A stretch of 64,000 nt of DNA from Paraphysomonas bandaiensis (Eukaryota; Chrysophyceae), in NCBI GenBank assembly GCA_965644295.1, contig CBFFRP010000431.1, positions 186,001 through 250,000 of the forward strand, in the 5' to 3' direction. Each line of letters begins with the position of its first letter. Position 1 is the stretch's first letter. Positions 48,901-60,446 of this stretch are shown here, in pieces. The position numbers were made by a program, and so were the translations under genes. The notes beneath the pieces were generated by a model that had not been told where the DNA came from, searched no databases, and saw nothing but the letters and a program-made list of their open reading frames with translations.

Positions 48901-49642
48901 ACTGACAATACCATTACACGCAATAATTAAGACAAAATTCAATAACCACCCACAGTTACTGCTAAATTCATATATATGACACTAGGGTTGCAGGGCTAAC
49001 ATAACCTCTAAAATACGCTACATCATATACATCCACGAACTCCTTGCCGTTCCACACCCTGGACTCGAAATTCCCACCAACAAATAAATCTCCTGTAATA
49101 TTTTCAGTTTCACTACAACACAAACAGTAGACTAGACAAATACTGTCGTCGTACCATTATCACCCAACACGGATGACTGTATCATCATGGCAGCGGATGA
49201 TCCTCCACCCCTGGGACAGAGACCTTCTCCAACCTTATTGAAAGATATTCCGGTCCATACACCCACACTACAGTACTGCACTTGGGACGTTTTTGACACG
49301 GTGTCAAAGGCTCCAACAACGATTAATTGGTCCGAGGGAGTTGAATAATTGACAGAGGTATCCCATATAACGCCATAGGATTCCCCATACACGTAGAGCT
49401 CCGCCTCGTAACTATTTGACCATCTGCGGATACGCATATTACACACAAACATATATATATTGCATATACACTCACTCTCCAGTAGAGATATCATACTGTG
49501 CTAAATTAGTAAGTTCTCCATTAATTGAAAAATTTCCAGCAATTGCAAGAACTTCTTTATACTCCATATTACTACATGCTGTATAGCTCCAACATACAGC
49601 TAACACAACTAAAAATAATGATGATAGCCAATCATAAGACAT
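45984..49642 (-). CDS. Receptor-like kinase: beta-propeller-like ectodomain and TKL kinase
   Basis: Ten exons (49476-49642, 49155-49423, 48983-49092, 48759-48862, 48459-48672, 48322-48392, 48165-48265, 47695-48117, 47320-47561, 45984-47255) give 990 residues. A signal peptide (LFLVVLAVCWSYTAC) leads into an ectodomain with repeats of the type VLAIAGNFSING, LIVVGAFD, LFVGGNFES, LFIGGRFD, LFVAGSFSF and LFIAGAFNN. This resembles Rax2/kelch-like beta-propeller blades. A membrane helix lies at about 592-614. The kinase has GEGSFGRVW, Lys710, HRDLKTHN (Asp814) and DWG (Asp836, in place of DFG), so catalysis is plausible. A basic Ser/Arg-rich insert (RSESPTPAP ... RRKPVLSSRTQ) interrupts the ectodomain in exon 8. 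Exon 3's donor and exon 10's acceptor are least certain. Confidence 0.85.
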
Positions 49643-50472
49643 ATCTTCAATACTATATTGTATAATATCTTATACTGTGGTGTTATATTGTATATGTGTA
49701 TATTATGTGAGATATAAGCACAGTGGAACTAGAAGGATATCAATCCCCTCCTGTTTTGGTTATCTACTCGATATGAATGTGAGGATCATAATCATGATGA
49801 CTGAGTGATATATTTTCATTACAGTGTGACTATGAACGAACATGTACATTCCATTCTATTCTATTTCTATTACTGCCTGTACTTGTATCATAAGCTGCTG
49901 TGTACAGACATATATAGAGTACATACACACGTATAGCTATACATAACAGCAGCATTATATACTGCTGTCGTCGCTGTATGGTATGCCAACAAATATTGGT
50001 GTATTCATATAGAAATTGTCCAGGTTTGGTAAAAATTGGATTTCTATATGTTTATTTCTCTAAATTATTTCAAAAACTTAGAATTTTCTAGATTTCTGTG
50101 ATCTATATGATGAAAATCGTACTGTGTGGACACCACTGCCAATTATCTCTCCCGTATTGCTGTATACTGCTGTAGATGGACACGTGTATTCAAAGAAGTT
50201 TCCAGTTTTAACGTTACATCTTCCCAAATCGACACTTTCCAACAATTGTCGCGTTTTATAATGAAAAAACCGAACTATGGGTGTTTTTTGTTATGCTGGG
50301 TCCTATAAAACACCGATTTTCATTTTTATGCTTTTTGCCTCCAGCAGTATTCAGCATATATAAGAGGCCCAGTTAACAAGGTGCTTATGTGCTTATAGTA
50401 ACAGTGCATCGTATCACATATACATACTCCAACCATATAACTAACCATATACTTCACATATCCATTCATTCT
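49643..50472. promoter_or_regulatory. Divergent intergenic region, receptor kinase / CEP104
   Basis: 830 bp between divergent starts. It holds TATACTGCTGTC at 49958-49969 and an exact TATACTGCTGTA at 50163-50174. No ORF of substance; several A/T-rich tracts. Confidence 0.5.
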
Positions 50473-53462
50473 ATGAGTAAATTAAAATTTCATGTTATTC
50501 ACTGTAGTAGTGAACATGAAGATTATCCTGCTATAGAACTCAATATACATAGTGCAACTACAAAAGGATGGCAATCAAGAAATTTCTGCGAATATCCACA
50601 AGAATTAGGGTTTTCTATTGATACAGAGCATACACTACTATCACAAATTCAAATATTAAGTCATCAATCTAAAATATCTAGTAAAATAGAAGTATTTATA
50701 GGACAAGGTGATGAATATCATACAGCAGTATATAAACGTTTGGGATATTTAACACTTGATAGTAATGAAAGATCTAATCATCAAGCACGTGAATTAAAGA
50801 CTGTATGTATTAATCATATGGGATCATATATTCGTCTTGTTATACATCGTAATTATGCAAACAAATATAATCATTACAATCAAGTGGGTCTTGTTGCTGT
50901 TAATTTTATTGGGGAACAATCACATATAGCAGAGAAGAAGAAGAGTCATGATAATCAATCAGTTGTGAAAGGCATACCATCTGGTCCTTCAGGTTCTTTA
51001 CATGATCTGTCAATAGATTTGAATTTAGATCATGTTACTGCTAAGAAATTACGACAATTGGCAGATGCGAAAGCACATGCTGTCTCACAAGAGGATTATA
51101 AGACTGCGAAAATTATTAAAGCTGTAGAAGGTGAACTTAAAGTTCTCGGTGCACGGTTAGCCCAACTAGATATAGCCAAGCGTCAGGCGGTGAGTGCAGA
51201 AGACTATGATAGAGCTGCAGCACTGAAAGATGAAATCGATTCTTTGCGACATGAGATTCAGAACAAGATTGAACGTACACATGTAGCTGGGATGAAGGAC
51301 AGTCCACGTGACCCTGTGGTTGCATCACCCTTTAGGGCAGAGGACTCACCTAAGTCGTCCCCGCGCTCATCTCTACCGGTAGCCAGTCCTCGCTCATCTC
51401 GATCACACACGAGTGGTCAGAAGACTCCCCTTGATGTGGACGCGATGGTTGTTGGTGGGAGTAGCAGAGGCGATTCAGGTACGAATGGCTTTAGAAAGTT
51501 ATATTTTGAATTACTATGCGTGATGCATTATTTGACTTATGTCGTGCGTAGACTATGGTAGTGCGAGAAGTTCACGACGTGAGGAAATACCTACAGATCG
51601 AGACTGCATTCAGGACGAAACATATGACCTAAATGAGGACAACAGTGAGTTCGACGGACAGAATCGTCCTATTCGGCCTAAGTCTAACTCCAGTTATGGT
51701 GACAGAGATCACGAGGTGGATGCAGTTGGTACGTCCGATTGCTACGACTATTGTGTGTTTCACTATTAAATAGGAACTGCGATTGAGAATAATATTAGGG
51801 GTGAAACCCCACAGGGAGAGCACCCTCTGGAGGGTGTTTCTAATCTCTCCGAGCTCCCGACACCCGAAGAACTTCATGGCGTCAACAAGTAAGTGAAGTG
51901 GCGGTAACTGTTTTTGTATGTACTGTATATATTGAGTAGGTAACGCATCACGAAATTGTGTATCTAGTCGTCTGTTTGCATGAGTTTTTGGGATATGTGA
52001 TTGTGATTATGCTACAGAGATGCAGCTGACTCCAGTGGTATGACGGCACTGTTAGGAGAATATAGAGCATCATGTATATTCAGTAAAGTATGGGCTCTGA
52101 GAGAAGCTGGAGTGAATAAAGCACGCTTGCTCCTGCGAGATGATCTAGCCAGCAAACCAGGAATAACCTCTTGCGTTGGTGTTATGTGTGCAGTTGTGAA
52201 ACCGGGCTTGACAGACAAAATTGCTCAAGTCTATTTCGCTTCACTCGGTCTCTTAGGCGACACCATTGCACTCCTGAACAAGTACGTATCGTTTTTGCAG
52301 TAGGGTATGGGATGATATAGTTGGTGCTTCAGGGAACAAGTACCTCGATCAGCGGCAGCTTCTTTCTTGGAGCCAATTTTAGGTACTCTCTCATGCAATC
52401 GGTTATATAGTTATACTAACTGTCAACTGGTGTCAGTGTCTCTTATCGATAAACTTAACGATGGCGCCTCTAGAATTCGCGATGCATCTAGAAAAATGAT
52501 TGAGTCGTTCGCATCTTGCCAAGCCGTTGGACCGGCTCTCGTGGCCAACCATGTTTTACGTCCTCTACCGCCCAAACAAAAGAATGCTTGGAGACCGGTC
52601 CTTGGACGTTTGCAGTTGTTATGTGACCTGGTTGAAGTGTATGGAGTTGGTGGTTCATCTGGACTAACTACGGAATCAGTAATGAATTATGTCAAATCAC
52701 TGAACGCCTTTTCACACAGTAATGGAGATGTTAGAGACGCGGCTAAATTTGTAACGGTCGCTCTACATAAGTTTGTGGGTGTAGAGCCGCTAGAGCCTTA
52801 TTTGAGTTTATTGCGAAAGAAACAGTTGGAAGAATATCATGCAGCTTTTTCTTCGCAGAGTGCTGGGTCAGGGTCTGCGTTCAATGATCGGACTGAAGCC
52901 GCCAGAGGTCAGGCACAACCAAAAATAGCAGGCGACCACAAGTTGAAGGGTTCAGTACAAACAACTGCAGCCAAATCAGCGGCGAAAGAGGATAGCAAGA
53001 CGGCCACCAAGGATGGCAACCCTGGAGGAGACGACGACTTCACTGTGTGTATGTTCTGTGGAAAGTCAGACAAGTCCTGGAACGAGGACGGACTGGATCT
53101 ACACTACTGGAAAGAGTGCCCTCTTCTGACTCCGTGTTCGGGGTGTGCCCAGATTGTTGAAATAGCTGGTTTACCAGAGCATTTATTGGATGAATGCGAA
53201 CAGAGAGATGCCTTCGTTGCGTGTGATACGTCAGGTACATGTTTCAATCACCGTGTTGTGCTATTTTTCATTTTGTGGAATAGGACTTGCAATACGTAAA
53301 GAAGAAATGGAAAAATGGAAAGCTAGCCCTAACTGTGTCCCCCCACCTGAAAATTGTATGTATTGTCCTCTCTGCTTGGTCTCAGTGGAGGACACTGATG
53401 ATGCATGGCGACAACACCTTCTGTACGGTTGTTCGAAGAACACACGATCATACACAGCTTGA
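50473..53462 (+). CDS. CEP104: CEP104-like ciliary tip protein (TOG domain)
   Basis: Seven exons (50473-51478, 51552-51728, 51774-51888, 52018-52281, 52333-52382, 52437-53234, 53284-53462) give 862 residues. CEP104 sits at ciliary and microtubule plus ends and binds tubulin. The N-terminal jelly-roll domain is clear: FHVIHCSSEHEDYPAIELN, TTKGWQSRNFCEYPQELGF, SHQSKISSKIEVFIG, RLGYLTLDSN, ARELKTVCI and NKYNHYNQVGLVAVN. A coiled coil follows (about 205-290), then a Ser-rich linker, a TOG array (about 445-700) and C-terminal zinc fingers (CMFCGKSD ... YWKECPLL, then CMYCPLCLVS ... HLLYGC). The start at 50473 matches the family; an upstream in-frame ATG at 50389 would add 28 residues. Intron 5 (52383-52436) is 54 nt, free of stops, with a TACTAAC branch point. 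Confidence 0.94.
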
Positions 53463-54354
53463 GTAGAGTTTATGATGAGTCTTTCTCCTGTTTTGTGTGT
53501 TTCTATTCGTAATTCATGATTAAATGTGCTTGGTTATAACATTTACTTTAGATAGTAGTAATTACAATAAAGTACTTATAAAGATATCCTTTGTCTTAAA
53601 TCGTCATAAAATATAGCATATGAACGCTTTCATATGATTTCAGTTTAATTTGTTACCACATTTTGCCACAACAACTCCACGGTAGTGACATACGCCAATT
53701 TTCATTGTTAATTTTAACAATTGGTTAACAATGAATTGATAGGCCTGCACCATCAAATATAATTGAGATTGAAGCAATTAATTAAGCAAGTCACCAAGGA
53801 GAGCTACTTCCACTATTTTGACATTGCTCCCACAGGTGTGGTCGGCTCATACGAAAAACATAAGTAATTCTAAGGTTAAAGATGACATGCGGTTACGTAA
53901 ATGTAAATTACCCATTGTAATTTTAGTTCTACTAAGCATACGCTTTACCATACATGACTCATACTACGATACTTAGTTTGAATAGTAGTTTTCTGTCCAC
54001 GCTTACATCATTGGTGATCTGCCAACAACTTCAGGGCTCTGTAGGGAAATGGCGTTTGTTAGAAATAATAAAATTAAAAAGGAAGTAGTATGATAATTGC
54101 AGGGCACTCGCGATATATACACTTTCGTTTTGAAAGACTTCTTTACAGCTTCCGCAATAGTTCTGGAACGGGCATTCAGAACAACACAAACAACACCTTA
54201 AATATTCAAGTTCAAACACACATGACGTACAAAGACTTATAATCAAGCATTGTGAGCAGATCCATACTCCTTTTTGAATTTACTCTTTCCATTGACCAAG
54301 TCGATATCTATCAGTATACTAAGATTTTCATTCATCATAGCTATGCCCCCCACC
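53463..54354. other. Intergenic, with a Cys-rich minus ORF
   Basis: No supported gene. At about 54100-54265 the minus strand encodes a Cys-rich stretch (WICSQC, LCTSC, CCLCCSEC, YCGSC) like a B-box or similar zinc finger. No start or splice joining it to a gene was found. It lies just downstream of the amidotransferase stop, so it may be a relic or an alternative end. Confidence 0.4.
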
Positions 54355-55374
54355 TCATACTGACATAGGTTGAAGAGTATAGCTCTTTACAACAGATATG
54401 TCTGATTCATTTCCAGAGCATATCAGCATATGGTTCCTAGGCACAAGGCGCCATTGATTAGATGGGGTGGCCTGGCAGCATCCAGGAGACCCGAAGCCAC
54501 CTTTGTTCAACGGCCCAGATGTAATTATAACCTCTCGTCCTCCACATGGCAGGAGATCGCTACTGGTAAAGTTACCCATATGGCCACAGAAGTGCGTACC
54601 AAAGTTGTAGTAAAGTGAAGGTGGTTGCGAATCGCAGTTGCGATAGCGGGAGGCCACAACGTGAACACCATCTGTAATGACGACATTGAGTGAGCATGCG
54701 GCCGTAATACCATGCACTTCACATAGTTTTATAACTTTACAGAATGTAGAATCCAAAGTGGCAGCTATATCAACAGCAGAGAGCTGTTCATCTTTAGATG
54801 ACAAAAGCGACAGAAAGAGGGCAAATATATGTTCGGAGTCAGTAGACCCTGAGAGATCTTGGTAACATTCAAACGATAGCATGTTACACAGATCTCGTTT
54901 TATCCTCAAAAAGTCTGGAACGCCCCCATTATGCATAAAAGTGTATCTTCCATATTTAAAAGGGTGACAGTTTTGAAAGTTTACTATCACTGGTTCTAAA
55001 GGGTTATGTCCAGAGGCTGCTGCACGAATATGTCCCAATATAACAGATGATTTAATAAACCTTCCAAGATTTAATATATTAGTATCTGACCATGCTGGTG
55101 TATGTGTCTTAAATATACAGCTCCCTTTACATATGGGCTCATCATCACAGTACCATGCAACACCAAATCCATCCCCATTAACTTTAATATTTCTCTTCGA
55201 ATATGGATCCTCTACACCTGATATCACTATCAATACAAGGGCTCTGTGTATGTATATATATATACCTGGATGATAAGTAGCATCTCTTGATTGTGAGAGC
55301 ATAGCATACTCAGGATCAACTAGAAGATTGCCTATATATATACGTTGACCTTTATAGAATGTAAATCGACACAT
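54355..55374 (-). CDS. Class II glutamine amidotransferase (DUG3/EgtC-like)
   Basis: Exons 55266-55374 and 54355-55217, separated by a 48-nt in-frame intron without stops (55218-55265), give 323 residues. The N-terminal nucleophile family hydrolyses a gamma-glutamyl amide using Cys2, exposed after Met removal; the protein begins MCRF. Further family motifs: GDGFGVAWY, LGHIRAAASGHNPLEPV, the oxyanion-type MHNGG, and GSTDSEHIFALFL. Relatives act in glutathione breakdown (DUG3) or ergothioneine synthesis (EgtC); sequence alone does not decide. The C-terminal third is less conserved, with no extra domain. Reading through the intron gives an in-frame insertion of 16 hydrophobic residues. Confidence 0.9.
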   Translation of the reverse strand: MCRFTFYKGQRIYIGNLLVDPEYAMLSQSRDATYHPGIYIYIHRALVLIVISGVEDPYSKRNIKVNGDGFGVAWYCDDEPICKGSCIFKTHTPAWSDTNILNLGRFIKSSVILGHIRAAASGHNPLEPVIVNFQNCHPFKYGRYTFMHNGGVPDFLRIKRDLCNMLSFECYQDLSGSTDSEHIFALFLSLLSSKDEQLSAVDIAATLDSTFCKVIKLCEVHGITAACSLNVVITDGVHVVASRYRNCDSQPPSLYYNFGTHFCGHMGNFTSSDLLPCGGREVIITSGPLNKGGFGSPGCCQATPSNQWRLVPRNHMLICSGNESDISVVKSYTLQPMSV

Positions 55375-57338
55375 TGTATATAACTATGATACAGTTAATA
55401 TATGAGTGTATGTATATAGAGTATATATGTATGTGTATGGTAATAGAGGGATATGTGTGTATGTCTATACATATGTTTCCTACGGTTCAATTCATAGTTA
55501 AGGAGATTCTATATATTGACATATGTAGAAAACTATTGAAGTGAATTGATACACACGTTTGTTCCTATCAATGTCATATCATACGACCAGACTTCTCACT
55601 TTACTACTCCTTGTGTACATGTGTCAATGTAGTGAACTGGTGTGTCCATATGTTTCTATGTTAAGATGTTATACATAGGAATACTAGTGGAATACAGGTA
55701 CAGTGAGCAAGTGAGTTCCCTTGAATTGGACCAGCCAATCAATAGTCTCAATTGTATAACAAACTGAAAACGATTGGATGGAAATATATACATATCTTAC
55801 TATCTATCTACACGGTTGCTATAAAGACTATATTACAAGTATTCATATTATGTTCTTTGTCAACTACACCACAAGTGTGTGTACAGATATAGATGTATCA
55901 AAGTACTATACTAAACAACTCGATTATGGTACAGGAAGTTGTTTACGATGTACAGAACTATTCGTACTGTAGATGTTGCACTGGGCTATATCGTCCTACG
56001 TTCAAAATGTTGACACGAGGGTAAAATTTAACGAAGGGGTGATACTCCTTATCCCTAGATCCTCATGATGTTTAAATCTTAATATCTAGAATGTATTGCT
56101 ATTTGTCGATTGCTTCATGTTGTTTCAAATCAATGGTATGTATACTGTACGCTTATATGAAATAGCAATTGCACTAAATCGACTCAAAACAATAAACCCC
56201 CAAATTTTGTAATAGCTACACAACAAATGTATTCCTACCACAGAAGGATACTGAGGGAATAGCAACTGCGAGTTTGTCAAACTAGTACATAAGTGTGATG
56301 ATGAATGCGAAAGTTTTACTCACACGAGGATTCTTATTGCCTTTATCAGTATCATCACATTTATATACATGCTAAACCTCTGCTAGTGCACTTGATTTGA
56401 GTGCTGTAAGCATGATATGAGGCACACAATCTGATGAGCACGACATGACCTGGGTGCCACTGCTCCTATCAACCTACACAGCAACAGACACAGCACTTAA
56501 ACTCTGCTGTAATATTCTTGAAGTTGTTTCGAAGTCCAGGTTATGAAGACAGATTGCTTGCACAGATTTCATTATGATCTTCCATATCAGACGAAGTATG
56601 GAGTATGGAGTATAACTTAGAGTGTTCGATGCTCTGCTTTTGAAAGTTGGCTCATCATAGCAGTCTCTCTATAATTGTTTATTATAATTAAATCACATAC
56701 AAATGACTGTCATATCATAATTGATATTTAAAATAGAATTGAGTTTCTGTTGAACCAATTATTGTAGTTTAACATCTATATCTGCTCGGTGTTAGCATGA
56801 CACATACCGAGGGAGAGGGACGACTGCTGAATTCAATTCAGGTGAAAAAACATGTTTTTTTAAGGCAAAATGGAAATAAGATATAACATTGTATGGAGAG
56901 AATGAAGGAATACAAATGGGGACTCTTACTGATGTCGATGTCACTCCCCATTTCCGAAGTGAACCTCACTGCTATGGCCTCTGTAATGAGTGGTTATATT
57001 TGAGCATAATTAACGATGAAGAAACATTTGAGATTTTGACAGGGTTCATTTTTATGTCATATATTATGAATCACTAATTTTAGGACCTCAACAAAAGTAA
57101 CACTGATATGTAAAAATATACAATGTATCATTAAACAAGAAATTGGCAAATAGACTTTCTACGTTCCAAAGGTCAATAGATAGCACATGAACTACGTCCC
57201 ATCAGTATAATAATTATTTATCCAGATGATTTAAATCAGCACATTCAGTAAACCAACCACAGAAGACAAATGCCACACAACTGTATCGACACCACAAGTA
57301 TTAGTCGGATACAACTGCTTCCTCAGCAAATTGGTTAG
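55375..57338. other. 2-kb intergenic region, nothing recognised
   Basis: Upstream of the amidotransferase and downstream of the SR gene. ORFs shorter than 70 codons only, none resembling a known protein. AACGAAGGGGTGATACT near 56028 echoes a site near 45250. Confidence 0.55.
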
Positions 57339-58500
57339 TTAATCCCGACTTGGGCTTCTCGCGGGACTTCCCCGATGACGCTCCGCCTCCTCACGGGGGG
57401 CTGGAGAAGGAGAACGGGAATCTCCGTTGCGCTCGTTGCGGCGATCATATCGCTCAGGAGAGTCCTAAATAACATAATATATCAAAAACAAACAGAAGCG
57501 ACATGAGAAATAAATATGCACTTACTCTGCGGGGTGGTGCGCGACCTCTTGAACCGCTTCTGGAACGCGAATGACGCCTATAGCATGCGTGTAACACAAG
57601 TACATACATCAATTAGAATGGTCACAAAAAGGAGTATAAAGAAGAGTGGTCGTGTAATCTTGCGATACGAATAGGCTTCATATTGCAGAGTACGTGTCTT
57701 TGGTATGATATCTAGCCATTCTACACTCTATCAATCTTCACTCTATTTTCACTCTTCCATATACATATAGCACCATCATCACATCTTGAAACTTGTATCA
57801 TATACTTCAACTTCTTAATATCTAAGCGGCAGAGTATCAAAAGTATATTTTTCAATTGATCCACGCCATTTAGAGAATATATAGGTGTTGTGAATTGTAC
57901 ATACGCAAACATTTCACACCTGCGTCGGTCATAGTCACGAGAGCGTGACCGAGATCGATCCCTGCGGCTTCCACGGTCACGGCTGCGGCTACGGCGGCGA
58001 TCTCTATCATCGTAGCGATCTCTTCCACGGCGGTCGCGAGAATCACCCCGACGAGGAGGGGGGGCATGGCGTCTCATTTCTTCAGGAGTCTTTCTATTCT
58101 CCTTAGCAAACACAATTTTGATGTCACGTCCATCCAGTTGACGTCCATCAAGATTTTCAAGAGCATCACTATAATGATTACATATATATTAAGACTAGTA
58201 TTTCTTGTTATACAGACCGTACCGTGCATCCCGACCATCGTGAAACTCAACAAAAGCAAACCCACGAGGTCTCTGTGTGTAATGATCAAGTGGAATATAG
58301 ACATCTCTGACATCTCCATATTTCTCAAACATTCTTCGAATTTCTGATGAACTGACATTATATGAAATATTGCGAACCAAGAGACTCGATGCTGATGTTT
58401 CGCCAGATGAATTACCACGAGGACGTCTGTCTCTATCCCCTCTATCCCCTCTATCTCTGTCCTCTCTCTCCATTGAATCGTCCTTGTAATCACGTGGCAT
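57339..58500 (-). CDS. SR splicing factor (one RRM plus RS tail)
   Basis: Four exons (58223-58500, 57920-58168, 57526-57577, 57339-57464) give 234 residues. The RRM spans about 37-120, with RNP2 LLVRNI (40-45) and RNP1 RGFAFVEF (79-86). Next come [27 protein letters not shown], matching SRSF2/SCL-type proteins, and a long RS/RD-rich tail ([20 protein letters not shown]...) ending SPARSPSRD. An N-terminal extension rich in Arg/Asp/Glu precedes the RRM, as in plant SCL proteins. It should bind exonic RNA and recruit spliceosome parts in the nucleus. Intron 3 (57578-57919) is 342 nt, far longer than the others. Read-through meets a stop at 57721-57723, which would suit self-regulated splicing. 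Confidence 0.93.
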
Positions 58501-59045
58501 GATATTAATATATGGAATGTGTGTAGTTTAACACCTCCGTAGAATTATATTATAATTATATATGTATGTACACTCCCATACAATACGTGGGTATGGTATG
58601 TGATGTACTACAATACATGCAGTATCTCATATCATGTTTGTGGGGGTCGTACAACAGCAGGAGGTATCTACAGTACGTGTGGCTGATATCATTGCAGTAG
58701 AATATCCCTATCGACTCTGCTGTGTACACATACTGCGTATATATTCTATAGATACCGTACAGATTTTTCCATTTCTTCTACACATTTTTTCACAATCCCA
58801 TGAAAGTACAAGATTTTCAGGGTTTAAAATACCGCATTTATATCGCCAAATACAGACCTTTTTACAAGAAAAATACACCTATATGGGCGACTTTAAAACC
58901 AATGAGATTATAATACATACATATGATTGGATATTCAGAAAAATATTTTCGTGGTCATAAAGTTATGTGCATAGCAATGGATTGAGATAATATAACTGTG
59001 CATGACAAAGCTATAAATAACCTTGTTATCGTAGTATTTTCCGAA
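58501..59045. promoter_or_regulatory. Divergent intergenic region, SR gene / Hsp70-like gene
   Basis: 545 bp between divergent starts. It holds ACAACAGCAGG near 58650 and CTACAGTACGTG, weak relatives of the recurrent motif, then pyrimidine-rich tracts at about 58768-58800. Confidence 0.35.
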
Positions 59046-60446
59046 ATGATGCGATCAGCTACGCAGTTAAGACGGATTGGTGCAAGAAATCAATATTTTG
59101 TTCAACAGAAGCGCGATATTTGGCCTTTGGTTGCAGGTGGGATTGCCTTATTTGTTGTGGGCACTGTTGGCAAGTATGTCGTCCGTGCGCTCAACCGTGT
59201 TCAAGAAGAGAATAGCGGGTCAGATCCACATGATGAAAGTCCAAGAGATACTGAGTTAACTGAGGAACAAAAGAAGATATATACAAAGTATTTAGGAGTT
59301 GATATCGGTTCCGCTTTTGCGAAAGTTTCTTTTGGTGAAGATGGCAAGTGCGATATAATTGAGAATAAAGAAGGCGCCCGAGCTACCCCTTCTATATTAC
59401 TAAATTCTCCTGATGATATTGCTGTCGGCCAGTTAGCCCTTAAAATGAAGTGGATGAACCCCAGTAATGTGGCCTTTGGATATCACGTCTTGAATGGCCT
59501 AAACGGCTCTGACCCTACTGCTGCAGAGTATATCAGCAAATTGCGAGATGGTGAAAAGTGTGATGAACAAAGTGGGGAAATGGAGGTTTCTATGGTTGCC
59601 GGGGGAAAGTCATTCTCTGCTAGTCTACTACGAACTATCCTCGCCCAAGATTTATACCTTTCTGTTCAGTCCAAAAATAGTGGACTGCATACTCTACCGG
59701 CCATTATCAGTGTTCCAAACTATTTTAGTGCTGCACAGACGTCAGCTGCTATTCAATCCACTAGAGATGGGGGATTTGAGTGTGTGACTGCCTTGCCAGA
59801 TGCTGTAGCAGCTTTGTTGGGGTCCCAACACGGACAGAACGCAGACGTCAACTCACTTAGTGGCAAGTATGTTGTTGTCGATGTAGGGGGATATATCACT
59901 CAGATTAGTGTCGTAGAATGCGCAAGTGAAGGGGTTAAACCGGAAATTATCTCCCAGCGGACTCTCTTTAGTACTGGCGGTGAAGTGGTGAATGATTATC
60001 TTGTGAGTCATATAGCCAATACCTTCCACGAAAAAACGGGGATACAGTTGTTGACTGATAAAATGGCCAAGCAGCGTATTTATGATGCTGTAGAATCCGC
60101 CAAAGTTAACCTTTCTCAATCTGTTTCTTCAACAATTAGTGTTCCGTACATAACTGCAGATGCATCTGGCCCGAAGCATTTAGAAGTAGAACTTAGTCGA
60201 TCTAAACTAGAATCTATTATTGGTCCTCATTTCGAAAGTCTTGCCGGACCGATTAAAGAAGTACTACGTGAAGGAGGCATTACGGAATCTGATCAACTGG
60301 CTGGATGTGTGCTTGCTGGTGGAGGGGCCAGAATGCCACTTGTTCAGAAATTAATCACAGAGTGTGTAGGAAAGTCCCCTTCGGTCGTGGCAGAACCTGA
60401 GGAAGTTACTGTTGTTGGGGCCTCGCTGTACTCTAAGTACCTATAA
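59046..60446 (+). CDS. Membrane-anchored Hsp70-type ATPase-domain protein
   Basis: One exon, 466 residues from ATG at 59046 (an in-frame ATG at 58998 would add 16). The N-terminus is basic (MMRSATQLRRIGARNQ) and is followed by one hydrophobic helix (IWPLVAGGIALFVVGTVGKYVV), suggesting a mitochondrial or other organellar membrane anchor. Then comes an Hsp70 nucleotide-binding domain: YLGVDIGSAFAKVSF, IENKEGARATPSI, VGQLALK, VPNYFSAAQTSA, VVVDVGGYITQISVVE, and the adenosine loop LAGGGARMPLVQKLI. It ends right after this domain. There is no substrate-binding domain, as in HSPA13/STCH. The second phosphate loop (DVGGYIT rather than DLGGGTFD) is altered, so ATP turnover may be weak. The absence of introns is unusual here. 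Confidence 0.9.
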   Translation: MMRSATQLRRIGARNQYFVQQKRDIWPLVAGGIALFVVGTVGKYVVRALNRVQEENSGSDPHDESPRDTELTEEQKKIYTKYLGVDIGSAFAKVSFGEDGKCDIIENKEGARATPSILLNSPDDIAVGQLALKMKWMNPSNVAFGYHVLNGLNGSDPTAAEYISKLRDGEKCDEQSGEMEVSMVAGGKSFSASLLRTILAQDLYLSVQSKNSGLHTLPAIISVPNYFSAAQTSAAIQSTRDGGFECVTALPDAVAALLGSQHGQNADVNSLSGKYVVVDVGGYITQISVVECASEGVKPEIISQRTLFSTGGEVVNDYLVSHIANTFHEKTGIQLLTDKMAKQRIYDAVESAKVNLSQSVSSTISVPYITADASGPKHLEVELSRSKLESIIGPHFESLAGPIKEVLREGGITESDQLAGCVLAGGGARMPLVQKLITECVGKSPSVVAEPEEVTVVGASLYSKYL

